The notes beneath the pieces are model-generated. The model had not been told where the DNA came from. It was given only the letters and a program-made list of their open reading frames with translations, and did not search any database. Source: Berghia stephanieae (Eukaryota; Mollusca; Gastropoda; Nudibranchia; Aeolidiidae). Taken from it: 64,000 nt of DNA. The position numbers were made by a program, and so were the translations under genes. Shown here piece by piece: positions 13,181 to 27,400 of this stretch (positions are counted from its first letter, which is position 1; each line of letters begins with the position of its first letter). The DNA lies in the NCBI GenBank assembly GCA_034508935.3, contig CM067452.1, positions 43,492,091-43,556,090 of the forward strand, read 5' to 3'.

Positions 13181-14990
13181 TTATGCTGAAATGGATTCCA
13201 CATCGTCGTCATCAACCTCAAAGGTTGAATTGAAGAAGGAATGGTTCGGACCCTTCATGGTTCTCCTACGGCCTGGAGTCGTCTGGTTGATCTGGGCCAG
13301 TGACCTCCCTTTGTGGCTGCCTCTGTCTGGATGAAGATGATGATGGGGATGATGATGATGAGGGTGGCTGTTGCTGCTGCCATTGTAATAGAGATGAGCT
13401 GGAAAATGACCCAAATTTTCTTGCAGAACTTTAGGTCTGGCGCCACCATGAGACATTTTCTTTCCCTGACTATTGGTGCTGAGTTGCTGAGGTTGAGAGT
13501 TATTCCAATGTTGACGGTGGTTCATGGAAGGTTCAGCTGGTTTAGCACCTCCCATATGAGGCAGGTTTGAACCTGGCATGAAATGGGAAGCGTAACCACT
13601 TCCTGTGTATAAAATATCAGTTGGACTACGGGCATCTACCAATGGATGAAACAGATGATTGTGGCTGAAAGTGTTGGGATCAATATGGTGGGGATGATGA
13701 TTTGGGTAGACATCGGTATTCATGGCAGATGTAGGTAAATGTGCTTGGATAGGATGGAAAGCCGATTCCCGTATTTTAGAAGGTTTCTGATGGTTGCTGT
13801 TGTCATTGGAATAATTACGATGGTGATGGGTCAGATTGTGTGTGATGGGTCGGTAAAAACTACCACCACTCATGTAACCACCGTAACCACCTACCTCTGA
13901 CCCTGAACTAGATCCACTCTTCCCCAATAATACCCCCCAATTCCCACCCCCAATATCGGCCATTAGAGGGGAGAATGGGATACAGGACAAATCCATCCCA
14001 CTGCCCCCAGCTCCACTCCCTTCCATGGTGGTCGTCGTTTTTGTCGTCTTTTTCTTCTTTTCATGAACAGTGGTTGTAGAGGAACTGGTCGTTTTCATAC
14101 ATCGGTTATTTCTATTTTTAGATTTCTGCGATGGTGAGTTATTATTATTCTGAATCTTATTTGAACTATTGACCCCTGACAAACCAACTGCTACAGACTG
14201 CCTTCTAGTTCTCTGGTTCAAAAATTGTTGCTGCTTGCCATAATCAGATAGCTGTTGTTTTTGTTTCATTTGACTTTTATCAAGAGCCTTACTGTTGTTA
14301 CTAGTCACATCATTGTCTGCTCTATCTTCTTCTTCATCAGAGCTGTCATCGTCATCATCAGGGTTATCATTCTCAACAGCTCCCGGAAGACTGAGCACTT
14401 CCTGCATCCCACTACGAGCTCCTCCGACTCCAACAACCAAGTCAACACCCCACCGACTCCCACCACCCCCTTTCTGTCTTTACCATGATGATCTTTTCTC
14501 AACTCTTTCAGGAATTGGTTCATCCTCAGGGTGGACGAATCCTGGTCCAGAACGAGGCTGTTGGAATGAGATGACTTTGTAATGGCTGGCAGAATCAGGT
14601 CATGACCTCCATCATCATCGTTGTTGTGATTGTTGGACTCCACAGAAACCATCTCCATACTGTTGCAACGTTTCTTCATCGCCAAACCAGCTGGGACTGG
14701 AATACTTTGAGTTGACATCTGACTGGAATCGCTCTCTTTCCTCCTCGTCTGCATCATCATCATCACGTTATTTCTCCCAGATTTGAACCCTTGACCCGAA
14801 AACATGGGACCTATCACCGGTTTAATCCGGTTCAATTTTCCCCTTTTCTTTTTCAGCTTCTTCCTGCTTTTCTTTCCATAGGGATCGCATGGCAATTCGT
14901 CTCTGTCAAACACAACGAACTGGGCCTCTCTAAATTCCAAGAACTGTGACTCTCTTGACACCCGCCTGGTTGAAATCACAGACTGGACAT
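13181..14990 (-). CDS. smo: smo exon 12: long C-terminal tail and stop
   Basis: The terminal exon begins [17 protein letters not shown], then [14 protein letters not shown] (compare human GRKKKRRKRKKEV). It goes on through Ser/Asn/His-rich low-complexity sequence, an acidic stretch ([13 protein letters not shown]), a His-rich block, [14 protein letters not shown], and ends [12 protein letters not shown] at TAA 13181-13183. The frame moves by one at CCCCC (14466-14470, plus strand); six would keep it open. Two RRxS sites (RRVS, RRQS) fit protein kinase A phosphorylation, which controls Smoothened in flies. The tail is much longer than in vertebrates and more like the insect condition. Confidence 0.88.
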
Positions 14991-17900
14991 CTGAAAAAGA
15001 AAGAGAAATTATCAAACTCAATTATATCAATGCTGTAATATATCTTTACATGCGCCGATATGTGGTCTTGTCGTATGACGATCACTTTCGGATCAGAAGG
15101 TACTGGGTTCAAGCCTTTTTGGATTTTATTATTTAAAGAGTTTATGACTTTAAAAAAAAGTTTAAATAATAAAATCTAAAAAGGCATACATCCTCAGCAA
15201 AATGACTCGAGATGTTCAATGATGAATAATAATACATGGTTATTAAGGTACAGACGGCAACACATTGCTTTCATTTTAAATACACAAAGACATTTAGCCA
15301 CATATAAACATAACACACACACACACACACACAGATACACAAACACACCCACACACAATAAAAAAGGTAACCATACCCGAATCAGAGTATCGCCGTCCAA
15401 TCCCAGGGGAAGGGTAGATAAGCCCACCTCTACGACGTACCAGCTTAGGCATTGCCAAGGCAAAGGTAGACGACAGGTCATCGTCACTGCAACTGTTGAG
15501 GTCAAACTTCATACCTGTACCATGTGGAATAAAATCAAATTATATCAAAAACTCTTCATCACATGAAATGGAATGAAATAAGATCTCTCCTATTCCATGA
15601 GTCACTACAGACCTACCAACCCCTCACCTCCATGAGTCACTACAGACCTACCAACCCACCACATTCCATGTCACTACAGACCTACCAACCCATCACATTC
15701 CATGAGTCACTACAGACCTACCAACCCACCACATTCCATGTCACTACAGACCTACCAACCCATCACATTCCATGAGTCACTACAGACCTACCATCCCATC
15801 ACATTCCATGAATCACTACAGACCTACCAACCCCTCACATTCCATGAGTCACTACAGACCTACCATCCCATCACATTCCATGAGTCACTACAGACCTACC
15901 AACCCCTCACATTCCATGAGTCATACAGACCTACCATCCCATCACATTCCATGAGTCACTACAGACCTACCAACCCATCACATTCCATGAGTCACTACAG
16001 ACCTACATCCCTCACATTCCATGAATCACTACAGACCTACCACCCTCACATTCCATGAGTCACTACAGACCTACCAACCCATCACATTCCATGAGTCACT
16101 ACAGACCTACCAACCCCTCACATTCCATGATCACTACAGACCTACCAACCCTCACATTCCATGAGTCACTACAGACCTACCAACCCATCACATTCCATGA
16201 GTCACTACAGACCTACCAACCAATCACATTCCATGAGTCACTACAGACCTACCAACCCATCACATAAGTCACTACAGACCTACCAACCCTCACATTCCAT
16301 GAGTCACTACAGACTACCATCCTCGTACATTCCATGAATCACTACAGACCTACCTAACCCATCCAATCCATGAGTCACTACAGACCTACCACCCCCATTC
16401 CATGTCACTACAGACCTACCATACCCATCACATTCCATGAGTCACTACAGACTACCAAACCCCTCACATTCCATGTCACTACAGACCTACCACCCTCACA
16501 TTCCATGAGTCACTACAGACCTACCAACCCCTCACATTCCATGATCACTACAGACCTACCAACCCCATCATTCCATGATCACTACAGACCTACCACCCAT
16601 CACATTCCATGAGTCACTACAGACTACCAACCCTCACAGTCCATGATCACTACAGACCTACCAACCATCACATCCATGAGTCACTACAGACCTACAACCT
16701 CACATTCCATGAGTCACTACAGACTACCAACCTCACATTCCATGAGTCACTACAGACCTACCAACCCCTCACATTCCATGAGTCACTACAGACCTACCAA
16801 CCCTCACATTCCATGTCACTACAGACCTACCAACCTCACATTCCAATGAGTCACTACAGACCTACCAACCACATCACATTCCATGAGTCACTACAGACCT
16901 ACCAACCATCACATTCCATGAGTCACTACAGACCTACCAACCATCACATTCCATGAGTCACTACAGACCTACCAACCCATCACATTCCATGATCACTACA
17001 GACCTACCAACACCTCACATTCCATGAGTCACTACAGACCTACCAACCCATCACATTCCATGAGTCACTACAGACCTACCAACCCTCACATCTCAAGTCA
17101 CTACAGACTACTACAACCCCATCACATTCCATGAGTCACTACAGACCTACCAACCCTCACATTCCATGAGTCACTACAGACCTACCAACCCATCACATTC
17201 CATGAGTCACTACAGACCTACCAACCCATCACATTCCATGATCACTACAGACCTACAACCCCTCACATTCCATGAGTCACTACAGACCTACCAACCCCTC
17301 ACATTCCATGAGTCACTACAGACCTACCAACCCCTCACATTCCATGAGTCACTACAGACCTACCAACCCATCACATTCCATGAGTCACTACAGACCTACC
17401 AACCCATCACATTCCATGAGTCACTACAGACCTACCAACCCATCACATTCCATGAGTCACTACATGACCTACCAACCCTCACATTCCATGAGTCACTACA
17501 GACCTACCAACCCTCACATTCCATGAGTCACTACAGACCTACCAACCCATCACATCATGATCACTACAGACCTACAACCCTCACATTCCAAGTCACTACA
17601 GACCTACCAACCCAATCCATGAGCTACAGATCAACCTCACATCATGAGTCACTACAAGACCTACCAACCCTCACATTCCATGAGTCACTACAGACCTACC
17701 AACCCTCACATTCCATGACTCACTACAGCCTACCAACCCTCACATCCATGAGTCACTACAGACCTACCAACCCCTCACATTCCATGAAGTCACTACAGAC
17801 CTACCAACCCTCACATTCCATGAGTCACTACAGACCTACCAACCCATCACATTCCATGATCACTACAGACCTACCAACCCTCACATTCCATGGTCACTAC

Positions 17901-20900
17901 AGACCTACCAACCCTCACATTCCATGAGTCACTACAGACCTACCAACCATCACACCATGATCACTACAGACTACCAACCCATCACATTCATGAGTCACTA
18001 CAGACCTACCAACCCATCACATTCCATGATCACTACAGACCTACCAACCCTCACATTCCATGAGTCACTACAGACCTACCAACCCACTCACATTCCATGG
18101 TCACTACAGACCTACCAACCCATCACATTCCATGATCACTACAGACCTACCAACCCATCACATTCCATGAGTCACTACAGACCTACCAACCCTCACATTC
18201 CATGAGTCACTACAGACCTACCAACCCCTCACATTCCATGAGTCACTACAGACCTACCAACCCCTCACATTCCATGTCACTACAGACCTACCAACCCTCA
18301 CATTCCATGAGTCACTACAGACCTACCAACCCTCACATTCCATGAGTCACTACAGACCTACCAACCCTCACATTCCATGAGTCACTACAGACCTACCAAC
18401 CCATCACATTCATGAGTCACTACAGACCTACCAACCCTCACATTCCATGGTCACTACAGACCTACCAACCCTCACATTCCATGGTCACTACAGACCTACC
18501 AACACCTCACATTCCATGTCACTACAGACCTACCAACCCTCACATTCCATGATCACTACAGACCTACCAACCTCACATTCCATGGTCACTACAGACCTAC
18601 CAACCCTCACATTCCAGGTCACTACAGACCTACCAACCATCACATTCATGAGTCACTACAGACCTACCAACCCTCACATTCCATGATCACTACAGACTAC
18701 CAACCCTCACATTCCATGAGTCACTACAGACTACCAACCCATCACATTCCATGAGTCACTACAGACCTACCAACCCTCACATTCCATGAGTCACTACAGA
18801 CCTACCAACCCATCACATTCCATGAGTCACTACAGACCTACCAACCCATCACATTCATGAGTCATACAGACCTACCAACCCATCACATTCCATGAGTCAC
18901 TACAGACCTACCAACCCCTCACATTCATGATCACTACAGACCTACCAACCCTCACATCCATGATCACTACAGACCTCCAACCCCTCACATTCCAAACACC
19001 TCCAACCTCATTCCATGAGTCACTACAGACCTACCAACCCTCACATTCCATGAGTCACTACAGACCTACCAACCCATCACATTCCATGATCACTACAGAC
19101 CTACCAACCATCACATTCCATGTCACTACAGACCTACCAACCCATCCATAGTCATACAGACTACCACCTACACCATGAGCAACACTCACCTCACATTCCA
19201 TGTCACTACAGACCTACCAATCCAACCATTCACACAATTCCAATTGATCACTACAGACCTACCAACCCCTCACATTCCATGGTCACTACAGACCTACCAA
19301 CCCATCACATTCCATGATCACTACAGACCTACCAACCCATCACATTCCATGAGTCACTACAGACCTACCAACCCCTCACATTCCATGAGTCACTACAGAC
19401 CTACCAACCCCATCACATCCTATGGTCACTACAGACCTACCAACCCATCACATTCCATGAGTCACTACAGACCTACCAACCTCACATTCCATGAGTCACT
19501 ACAGACCTACCAACCCTCACATTCCATGGATACAGTCACAACTAACATGACTACCTACCAACCCTCACATCCATGAGTCATACAGACCTACCAACCCTCA
19601 CATTCCATGAGTCACTACAGACCTACCAACCCTCACATTCCATGTCACTACAGACCTACCAACCCCTCACATTCCATGAGTCACTACAGACCTACAACCC
19701 TCACATTCCATGAGTCACTACAGACCTACCAACCCTCACATCCATGAGTCACTACAGACCTACCAACCCATCACATTCCATGAGTCACTACAGACCTACC
19801 AACCCATCACATTCCATGAATCACTACAGACCTACCAACCCCTCACATTCCATGATCACTACAGACCTACCAACCCATCACATTCCATGAGTCACTACAG
19901 ACCTACCAACCCATCAAATTCCATGAGTCACTACAGACCTACCAACCCATCACATTCCATGAGTCACTACAGACCTACCATCCCATCACATTCCATGAGT
20001 CACTACAGACCTACCAACCCATCACATTCCATGAGTCACTACAGACCTACCATCCCATCACATTCCATGAGTCACTACAGACCTACCAACCCCTCACATT
20101 CCATGAATCACTACAGACCTACCAACCCATCACATTCCATGAGTCACTACAGACCTACCAACCCCTCACATTCCATGAGTCACTACAGACCTACCAACCC
20201 CTCACATTCCATGAGTCACTACAGACCTACCAAACCCTCACATTCCATGAGTCACTACAGACCTACCATCCCATCACATCACATGAGTCACTACAGACCT
20301 ACCAACCCATCACATTCCATGTCACTACAGACCTACCAACCCCTCACATTCCATGAGTCACTACAGACCTACCAACCCTCACATTCCATGAATCACTACA
20401 GACCTACCATCCCCTCACATTCCATGAGTCACTACAGACCTACCAAACCCTCACATTCCATGAGTCACTACAGACCTACCAACCCCTCACAGTCCATGAA
20501 TCACTACAGACCTACCAACCCCTCACATTCCATGAGTCACTACAGACCTGCCAACCCCTCACATTCCATGAGTCACTACAGACCTACCAACCCCTCACAT
20601 TCTATGAGTCACTCTGAGTGGTGCATGGTTGAGTCCTTGGAAAGGCTCTTTACTCACACATTCTCTAACTGTACTCAAGTGTGAAATGAGTGCCTGGCCG
20701 TTAATAGCGTTGTCTCTGTCGGAAAAAATTGTAATATTGCCTAACAGACATCATGTCCCATTCTACATGTTACATGTGGCTGTTGGCCAGGGCAAAGCAC
20801 TTTGAGCACATTTAGTGGTTATTGCGCTATGAAAAAGCTCAAGTGAGTTAAAAAGTCAGAATTATCACGCCAAAATCTGAGAGGTTGACAGGTATATTGA

Positions 20901-23900
20901 ACACATGGAGAATAATGAAGCAAACACATAAGACAGTCAAGCAAACAGATGAAAGGAGAAGAAAAGGATCTAAAGGAGTTTCTCACCCATACCAGCTACT
21001 CAATGTATTGTTATTGTTTTCACAATGTACAGTTAAATTTCACATGAGCATCAAACAGATTCATCCCTGGCAACAAATCAAAAATCGATAATCCCCCCCC
21101 CCCCCCTCTTTTGCCTGTCACAGATCTCACTCCTTACAAAAAATAAAAACCAATTTTCAAAACTAAATCCTATTTAATTCCACAAGACAAGAAAACCACC
21201 TTTATTTGTTTGTTTTGTTTGTAAGGGTTTTACAGTACTTGTGACACATTTATGTCACATCAGCACCAGTAAAAAGGAAGAAAATGGGATAGTCAAAAAA
21301 TTACAATTAAAGCACTGAAGAAAAAGTAAGACAAAGGGAAATAGGTTCAAAAAAGGAACAGATTTAGATTGCAAGAGCATTTTATGAGTGTTCATAGTTT
21401 GAGGTCACCTAAAAATCTCATCCAAACATAAGCACAGGATCCCACAAAGAGGAACACACTCAAATGTTTACAAGATATCTTCAAAACAAAAAACAAAAAT
21501 ATAATCAGTACATAAGAGGGAGATGAAGAACCAGGGAAAAAAATCATCTCCCAAAACGAACACTTTACACTTGACTGTTTCCATTTCAACCATGGACCCT
21601 GTCAAGGTCAGGACAAAACCAAGTATTTCCATTCCAAGACAAAAACACAACTCATAAAACAGAAAAGAAACTAGGTCACATGACCATTTCTGACCGACTT
21701 AATATTATCAGCAAATTTTGATCTAAAAATATGAACCTGGAGTTCTAAATAAATAATTTACATTTAAATTTTTATAAAACGGGAATGTTTCTGGATTCCG
21801 TTGAGCAAGAAATTGACAAATTTGAATTTGTATAGCATATCTAAGCCGGTCGGTCATACAGAATTAATTTCCATTTCATACAGGACAAATCAACAGAAAG
21901 ACACACTATACCTGCTTGGAGTCCTAAATTACAAAACATGGACATCAATCCCAAACTGAAACAAAGATAGTAATTGACAACAACACGGACACTAACCAAG
22001 AGGGTCGTCGTGAGAGCTGCGATAACTGATGGAGACGCGTCCCTGGTTGATTTCCTTCCTCTTCTCAAAGGCCTGGGCTATCATACGATGACGCTTCAAC
22101 CTCACTGGCTTATTGGAGGGTTTGTGAAATATCCTGAAATCATCAGAGGTTATCAGCCACTTATTATCACACTACTTTTTTAATAAAACAAAACTACACA
22201 TTTGACATGCAATCACACACATGCCACAACACGTGTCTGATTTGCATCTACACACACATCACACGTCAAACAAAGAGATTTTAATTCACTCATCCAAGGC
22301 CTTCCACATCCATGTCATCGACTCACTCTAGAGAATTTGTGAAATGTTAAAAAGGAATTAAAATACTCAAGTGTTCAATTTTCAATATCACCAGCATGTA
22401 AAATTTTAAAACAGTAGCTGTCAAAATACATAATAGAGTTAGACGTCTATATGTTTTTTGAACAATCAAAAAAAAAAAAAAAAAAAAGATTCGTAAAATT
22501 AACCAGAGTCAAATTGATTGTGTGTCATTATAGAATTCCCAACCCGACACAGCTTCTAAAACTAAATTTCATTCAACATTGTCTGAACCAAATACAGAAA
22601 CTTTAGTCTATTTATGAATAAAAATGAATCACATGACATAGAATGTACATCTTCATTGATTTGTTGTTAGATTATTTTAAAGGAAAAGTCCATACTGATA
22701 ATATCAGTGTTATTAGTGATGGGAGTTTCATGCATACCCAGACAGTTGGGGTTAGAGTTAAATGAGTTAAAGGTGAGTTGATGATTTGGATCGTTAAGTA
22801 TTAAGATTGTGAATTTTCAATCACCCACACCCACTCATTGAAGTCATGTATGCAGAATTTCATTTCGTCCTCTCAAAACGATTGACTCAGATTGTCCGCC
22901 CACCCATGGTGATGGTTTGTAAACAAAAGAATGAGTGAATGAGTGTATGTTAGGTAAAGATAAGAATTACCGCTCCATTGACCAGCAACAAATGCAATCT
23001 TTAGCACCAGCAACACATGCTGTCTTTAGCACCTTCATCACATGCAATCTTGAGCACCATCAACACATGCGATCTTTAGCACCATCAACACATGCAATCT
23101 TTAGAACCAACAACACATGCTGTCTTTAGCACCAGCAACACATGCTGTCTTTAGCACCAACAACAAATGCAATCTTTAGCACCAACAACACATGCTGTCT
23201 TTAGCACCATCAACACATGCAATCTTTAGCACCAACAACACATGCTGTCTTTAGCATCAACACATGCTGTCTTTAGCACCAACAACACATTCAATCTTTA
23301 GCACCAACAACACATGCAATCTTTAGCACCAGCAACACACGCAATCTTTAGCACCAGCAATACATGCAATCTTTAGCACAGTGTTCAGATCGGCAGTATT
23401 GATGCTGCTTATCGTTTGAAAGACATTAACAACTTGTGCACCCGATGTCGTGTGGTGTTGTCAGAGGTTTTATTCTTCGTCGTTGGTCGACAGTTTAGAT
23501 TCCAGGCACGTAATTGTTAACTCACCAATACAAGCATTTGAGGTAATCTTGACTCTTATTATATTGCTACATACTCATATTCAGAAATTTATAAAATAAT
23601 CTCCCTTTGATGTGATATTTTACACTGAAATGTGCTGTTGTTAAAATTAAAGAGCATACAGTTGGTCAAAATTAACAAGTATTTGGTTCAACATTGTTAC
23701 AAAATGTGGCCAAAAACAAGCGAATTTTGTCCCTTTAAATTATTTTACACCATTAAAGTAACAATTTATGGAGCAGGCACTGGTGTAAGATAAAAATCTG
23801 AAAAGGTGTGAAAGAAACAGGGCCAGACAAAACAGTGATAAAAACGTCACAATAAAACTATCCACACTCAGATAAAAACGTCACAATAAAACTATCCACA

Positions 23901-24410
23901 CTCAGATAAAAACGTCACAATAAAACTATCCACACTCAGATAAAAACGTCACAATAAAACTATCCACACTTTTTCAGATTTGTACAAAAATCATACCAAA
24001 TTCTCAACCTGTCTCCACTAAACCCAAATATTTAAAATCTGAATCAGGAACAAAAATTTTGAAATTTGAGTGAAAAACAAAAATCTCCAAATCAATAATA
24101 AAACCTTGATAAGTGACCGGTCTATACTGTAACCATGAATTATGACAGATGGGTATATATAAAGGGTAGACATAGTTGTTAACGTTTCATTATATCGTTA
24201 AAGAGCTAATAGGTTGTAAGGACCCTTCAATGCTCTGTGAAACTTTCATGCATAGATACAATTTTTCAAAGATCTATAAACAACATTCATTGTTAATTTG
24301 ACAACTTTCCCGTCTCGAATCTCAATTTCACATTATTAAATATCTGAGGCGAGAGTTGTTAGATAGTTTAATTTACACCTTTGAATATTTGATTACAAAA
24401 ACCACTATTA

Positions 24411-24480
<70 letters not shown>

Positions 24481-27400
24481 CATCATCATCATCATAATTA
24501 TAACCACCTGTCAGTGGCTGTAAATTATATAATCACCACCTGATTCATCTCACCATAAAACAGGTGGGTCACAAACTGGAATTATTCCATCAACAAAGGA
24601 AGGGTTGGCGGTGTGAGGAACAAGCCCCCCCCCCCATCCCCAAACCCTGACACAAATCTTACCATCTGAAGAATCTCTCCCACGCAGCCAGAGAAGATTT
24701 TGTCCAGGACCACGAGCTCATGGCGATGCCAGCACCAAAGAAAGCAAATATATGAATCTCCATAGCAACAAGGCTTGGCCTGTCCTCCACCTGACAATGG
24801 CCTTTGGCAGATGTTGTTGTTGTCGTTGTAGCTGTGGATGATGATGATGATGTCCCTGTCATGCTGCCGACACTTTGGGTTGTCACTGACATCTTGGCTA
24901 TACAGCTGTAACAACAAAACAATGATAGAAACGTGATGAGTTTATTCACTATAATCTCAGAGGCTGTCCATAACACACCCATGCCTACTGAATCATGTCT
25001 TTTTACAATAACACACCCATGCCTACTGAATCATGTCTTTTTACAATAACACACCCATGCCTACTGAATCAGGTCTTTTTACAGTAACACATCCATGCCA
25101 ACCATCATAGCCATCAATAATCACCACCATCATCAGTACTACCATCATAACCATCAATGATCACCATCACCAGTACTACCATCAACATCATAACCATCAC
25201 CATCACCATAACCATCAATGATCACCATCACCATCATCAGAACTATCACAAACACCATAACCATCAATGATCATCATCATCATCATCAGAACTATCACAA
25301 ACACCATAACCATCAATGATCACCATCACCATCATCAGAACTATCACAAACAACATAACCATCAATGATCACCATCATCAGAACTATCACAAACAGCATA
25401 ACCATCAATGATCACCATCATCATCACCATCATCATAACCATCAATGATCACCATTATCAGTACTATCACAAACAGCAAAACCATCAATGATCACCATCA
25501 TCATCACCATCATCATCACCATCAATGATCACCATCAATGATCACCATCATCAGTACTATCACAAACAGCATAACCATCAATGATCACCATCATCATCAC
25601 CATCATCATAACCATCATCATCACCATCATCATAACCATCAATGATCACCATCATCATCACCATCATCATCACCATCAATGATCACCATCATCAGTACTA
25701 TCACAAACAGCAAAACCATCAATGATCACCATCACCATCATCAGTACTATCACAAACATCATAACCATCAATGATCACCATCATCAGTACTATCACAAAC
25801 AGCATAACCATCAATGATCACCATCATCATCACCATCACAATCATCAGTACTATCACCAACATCATAACCATCAACAATCACCATTATCATCATCATCAT
25901 CACCATCATCATCATATCACTTACTACATGTACTCTCTAAAGCTCTGTTTCCATCTGTCTTCATAGGCGAATATGTAGACATGGACGGCAAAGGTGATAA
26001 GTACAAACACCAAGGCCATGGAGGTGAAGATACCTGGCAAATGAAAACATGATATAATCAATGTTACCAGTTGGCCCAAAACAGTGTTTTGTCGGTGTGT
26101 ACCAGTTGGCCCAAAACAGTGTTTTGTCGGGTGTTACCAGTTGGCCCAAAACAGTGTTTTGTCGGGTGTTACCAGTTGGCCCAAAACAGTGTTTTGTCGG
26201 GTGTTACCAGTTGGCCCAAAACAGTGTTTTGTCGGGTGTTACCAGTTGGCCCAAAACAGTGTTTTGTCGGGTGTTACCAGTTGGCCCAAAACAGTGTTTT
26301 GTCGGGTGTTACCAGTTGGCCCAAAACAGTGTTTTGGCGGGTGTTTACCAGTTGGCCCAAAACAGTGTTTTGTCGGGTGTTACCAGTTGGCCCAAAACAG
26401 TGTTTTGTCGGGTGTTACCAGTTGGCCCAAAACAGTGTTTTGTCGGGTGTTACCAGTTGGCCCAAAACAGTGTTTTGTCGGGTGTTACCAGTTGGCCCAA
26501 AACAGTGTTTTGTCGGGTGTTACCAGTTGGCCCAAAACAGTGTTTTGCGGGTGGTTACCAGTTGGCCCAAAACAGTGTTTTGTCGGGTGTTACCAGTTGG
26601 CCCAAAACAGTGTTTTGTCGGGTGTTACCAGTTGGCCCAAAACAGTGTTTTGTCGGGTGTTACCAGTTGGCCCAAAACAGTGTTTTGTCGGGTGTTACCA
26701 GTTGGCCCAAAACAGTGTTTTGTCGGGTGTTACCAGTTGGCCCAAAACAGTGTTTTGTCGGGTGTGTACCAGTTGGCCCAAAACAGTGTTTTGTCGGGTG
26801 TTACCAGTTGGCCCAAAACAGTGTTTTGTCGGGTTTACCAGTTGGCCCAAAACAGTGTTTTGTCGGGTGTTACCAGTTGGCCCAAAACAGTGTTTTGTCG
26901 GGTGTTACCAGTTGGCCCAAAACAGTGTTTTGTCGGGTGTTACCAGTTGGCCCAAAACAGTGTTTTGTCGGGTGTTACCAGTTGGCCCAAAACAGTGTTT
27001 TGTCGGGTGTTACCAGTTGGCCCAAAACAGTGTTTTGTCGGGTGTTACCAGTTGGCCCAAAACAGTGTTTTGTCGGGTGTTACCAGTTGGCCCAAAACAG
27101 TGTTTTGTCGGGTGTTACCAGTTGGCCCAAAACAGTGTTTTGTCGGGTGTTACCAGTTGGCCCAAAACAGTGTTTTGTCGGGTGTTACCAGTTGGCCCAA
27201 AACAGTGTTTTGTCGGGTGTTACCAGTTGGCCCAAAACAGTGTTTTGTCGGGTGTTACCAGTTGGCCCAAAACAGTGTTTTGTCGGGTGTTACCAGTTGG
27301 CCCAAAACAGTGTTTTGTCGGGTGTTACCAGTTGGCCCAAAACAGTGTTTTGTCGGGTGTTACCAGTTGGCCCAAAACAGTGTTTTTGTCGGGTGTTACC

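Noticed and set aside
12409-13334. Open frames of 270 and 295 codons on opposite strands
   Set aside because: Both are produced by the 30-bp array next to the smo stop codon. The only real coding sequence here is the end of smo exon 12.
12492-20612. CRISPR-like arrays (30- and 36-bp repeats)
   Set aside because: Units follow each other with no unique spacers, and the setting is an animal gene.
15563-20684. Many open frames with [12 protein letters not shown]-type repeats
   Set aside because: Translation of the 36-bp intronic satellite, broken wherever single bases are lost.
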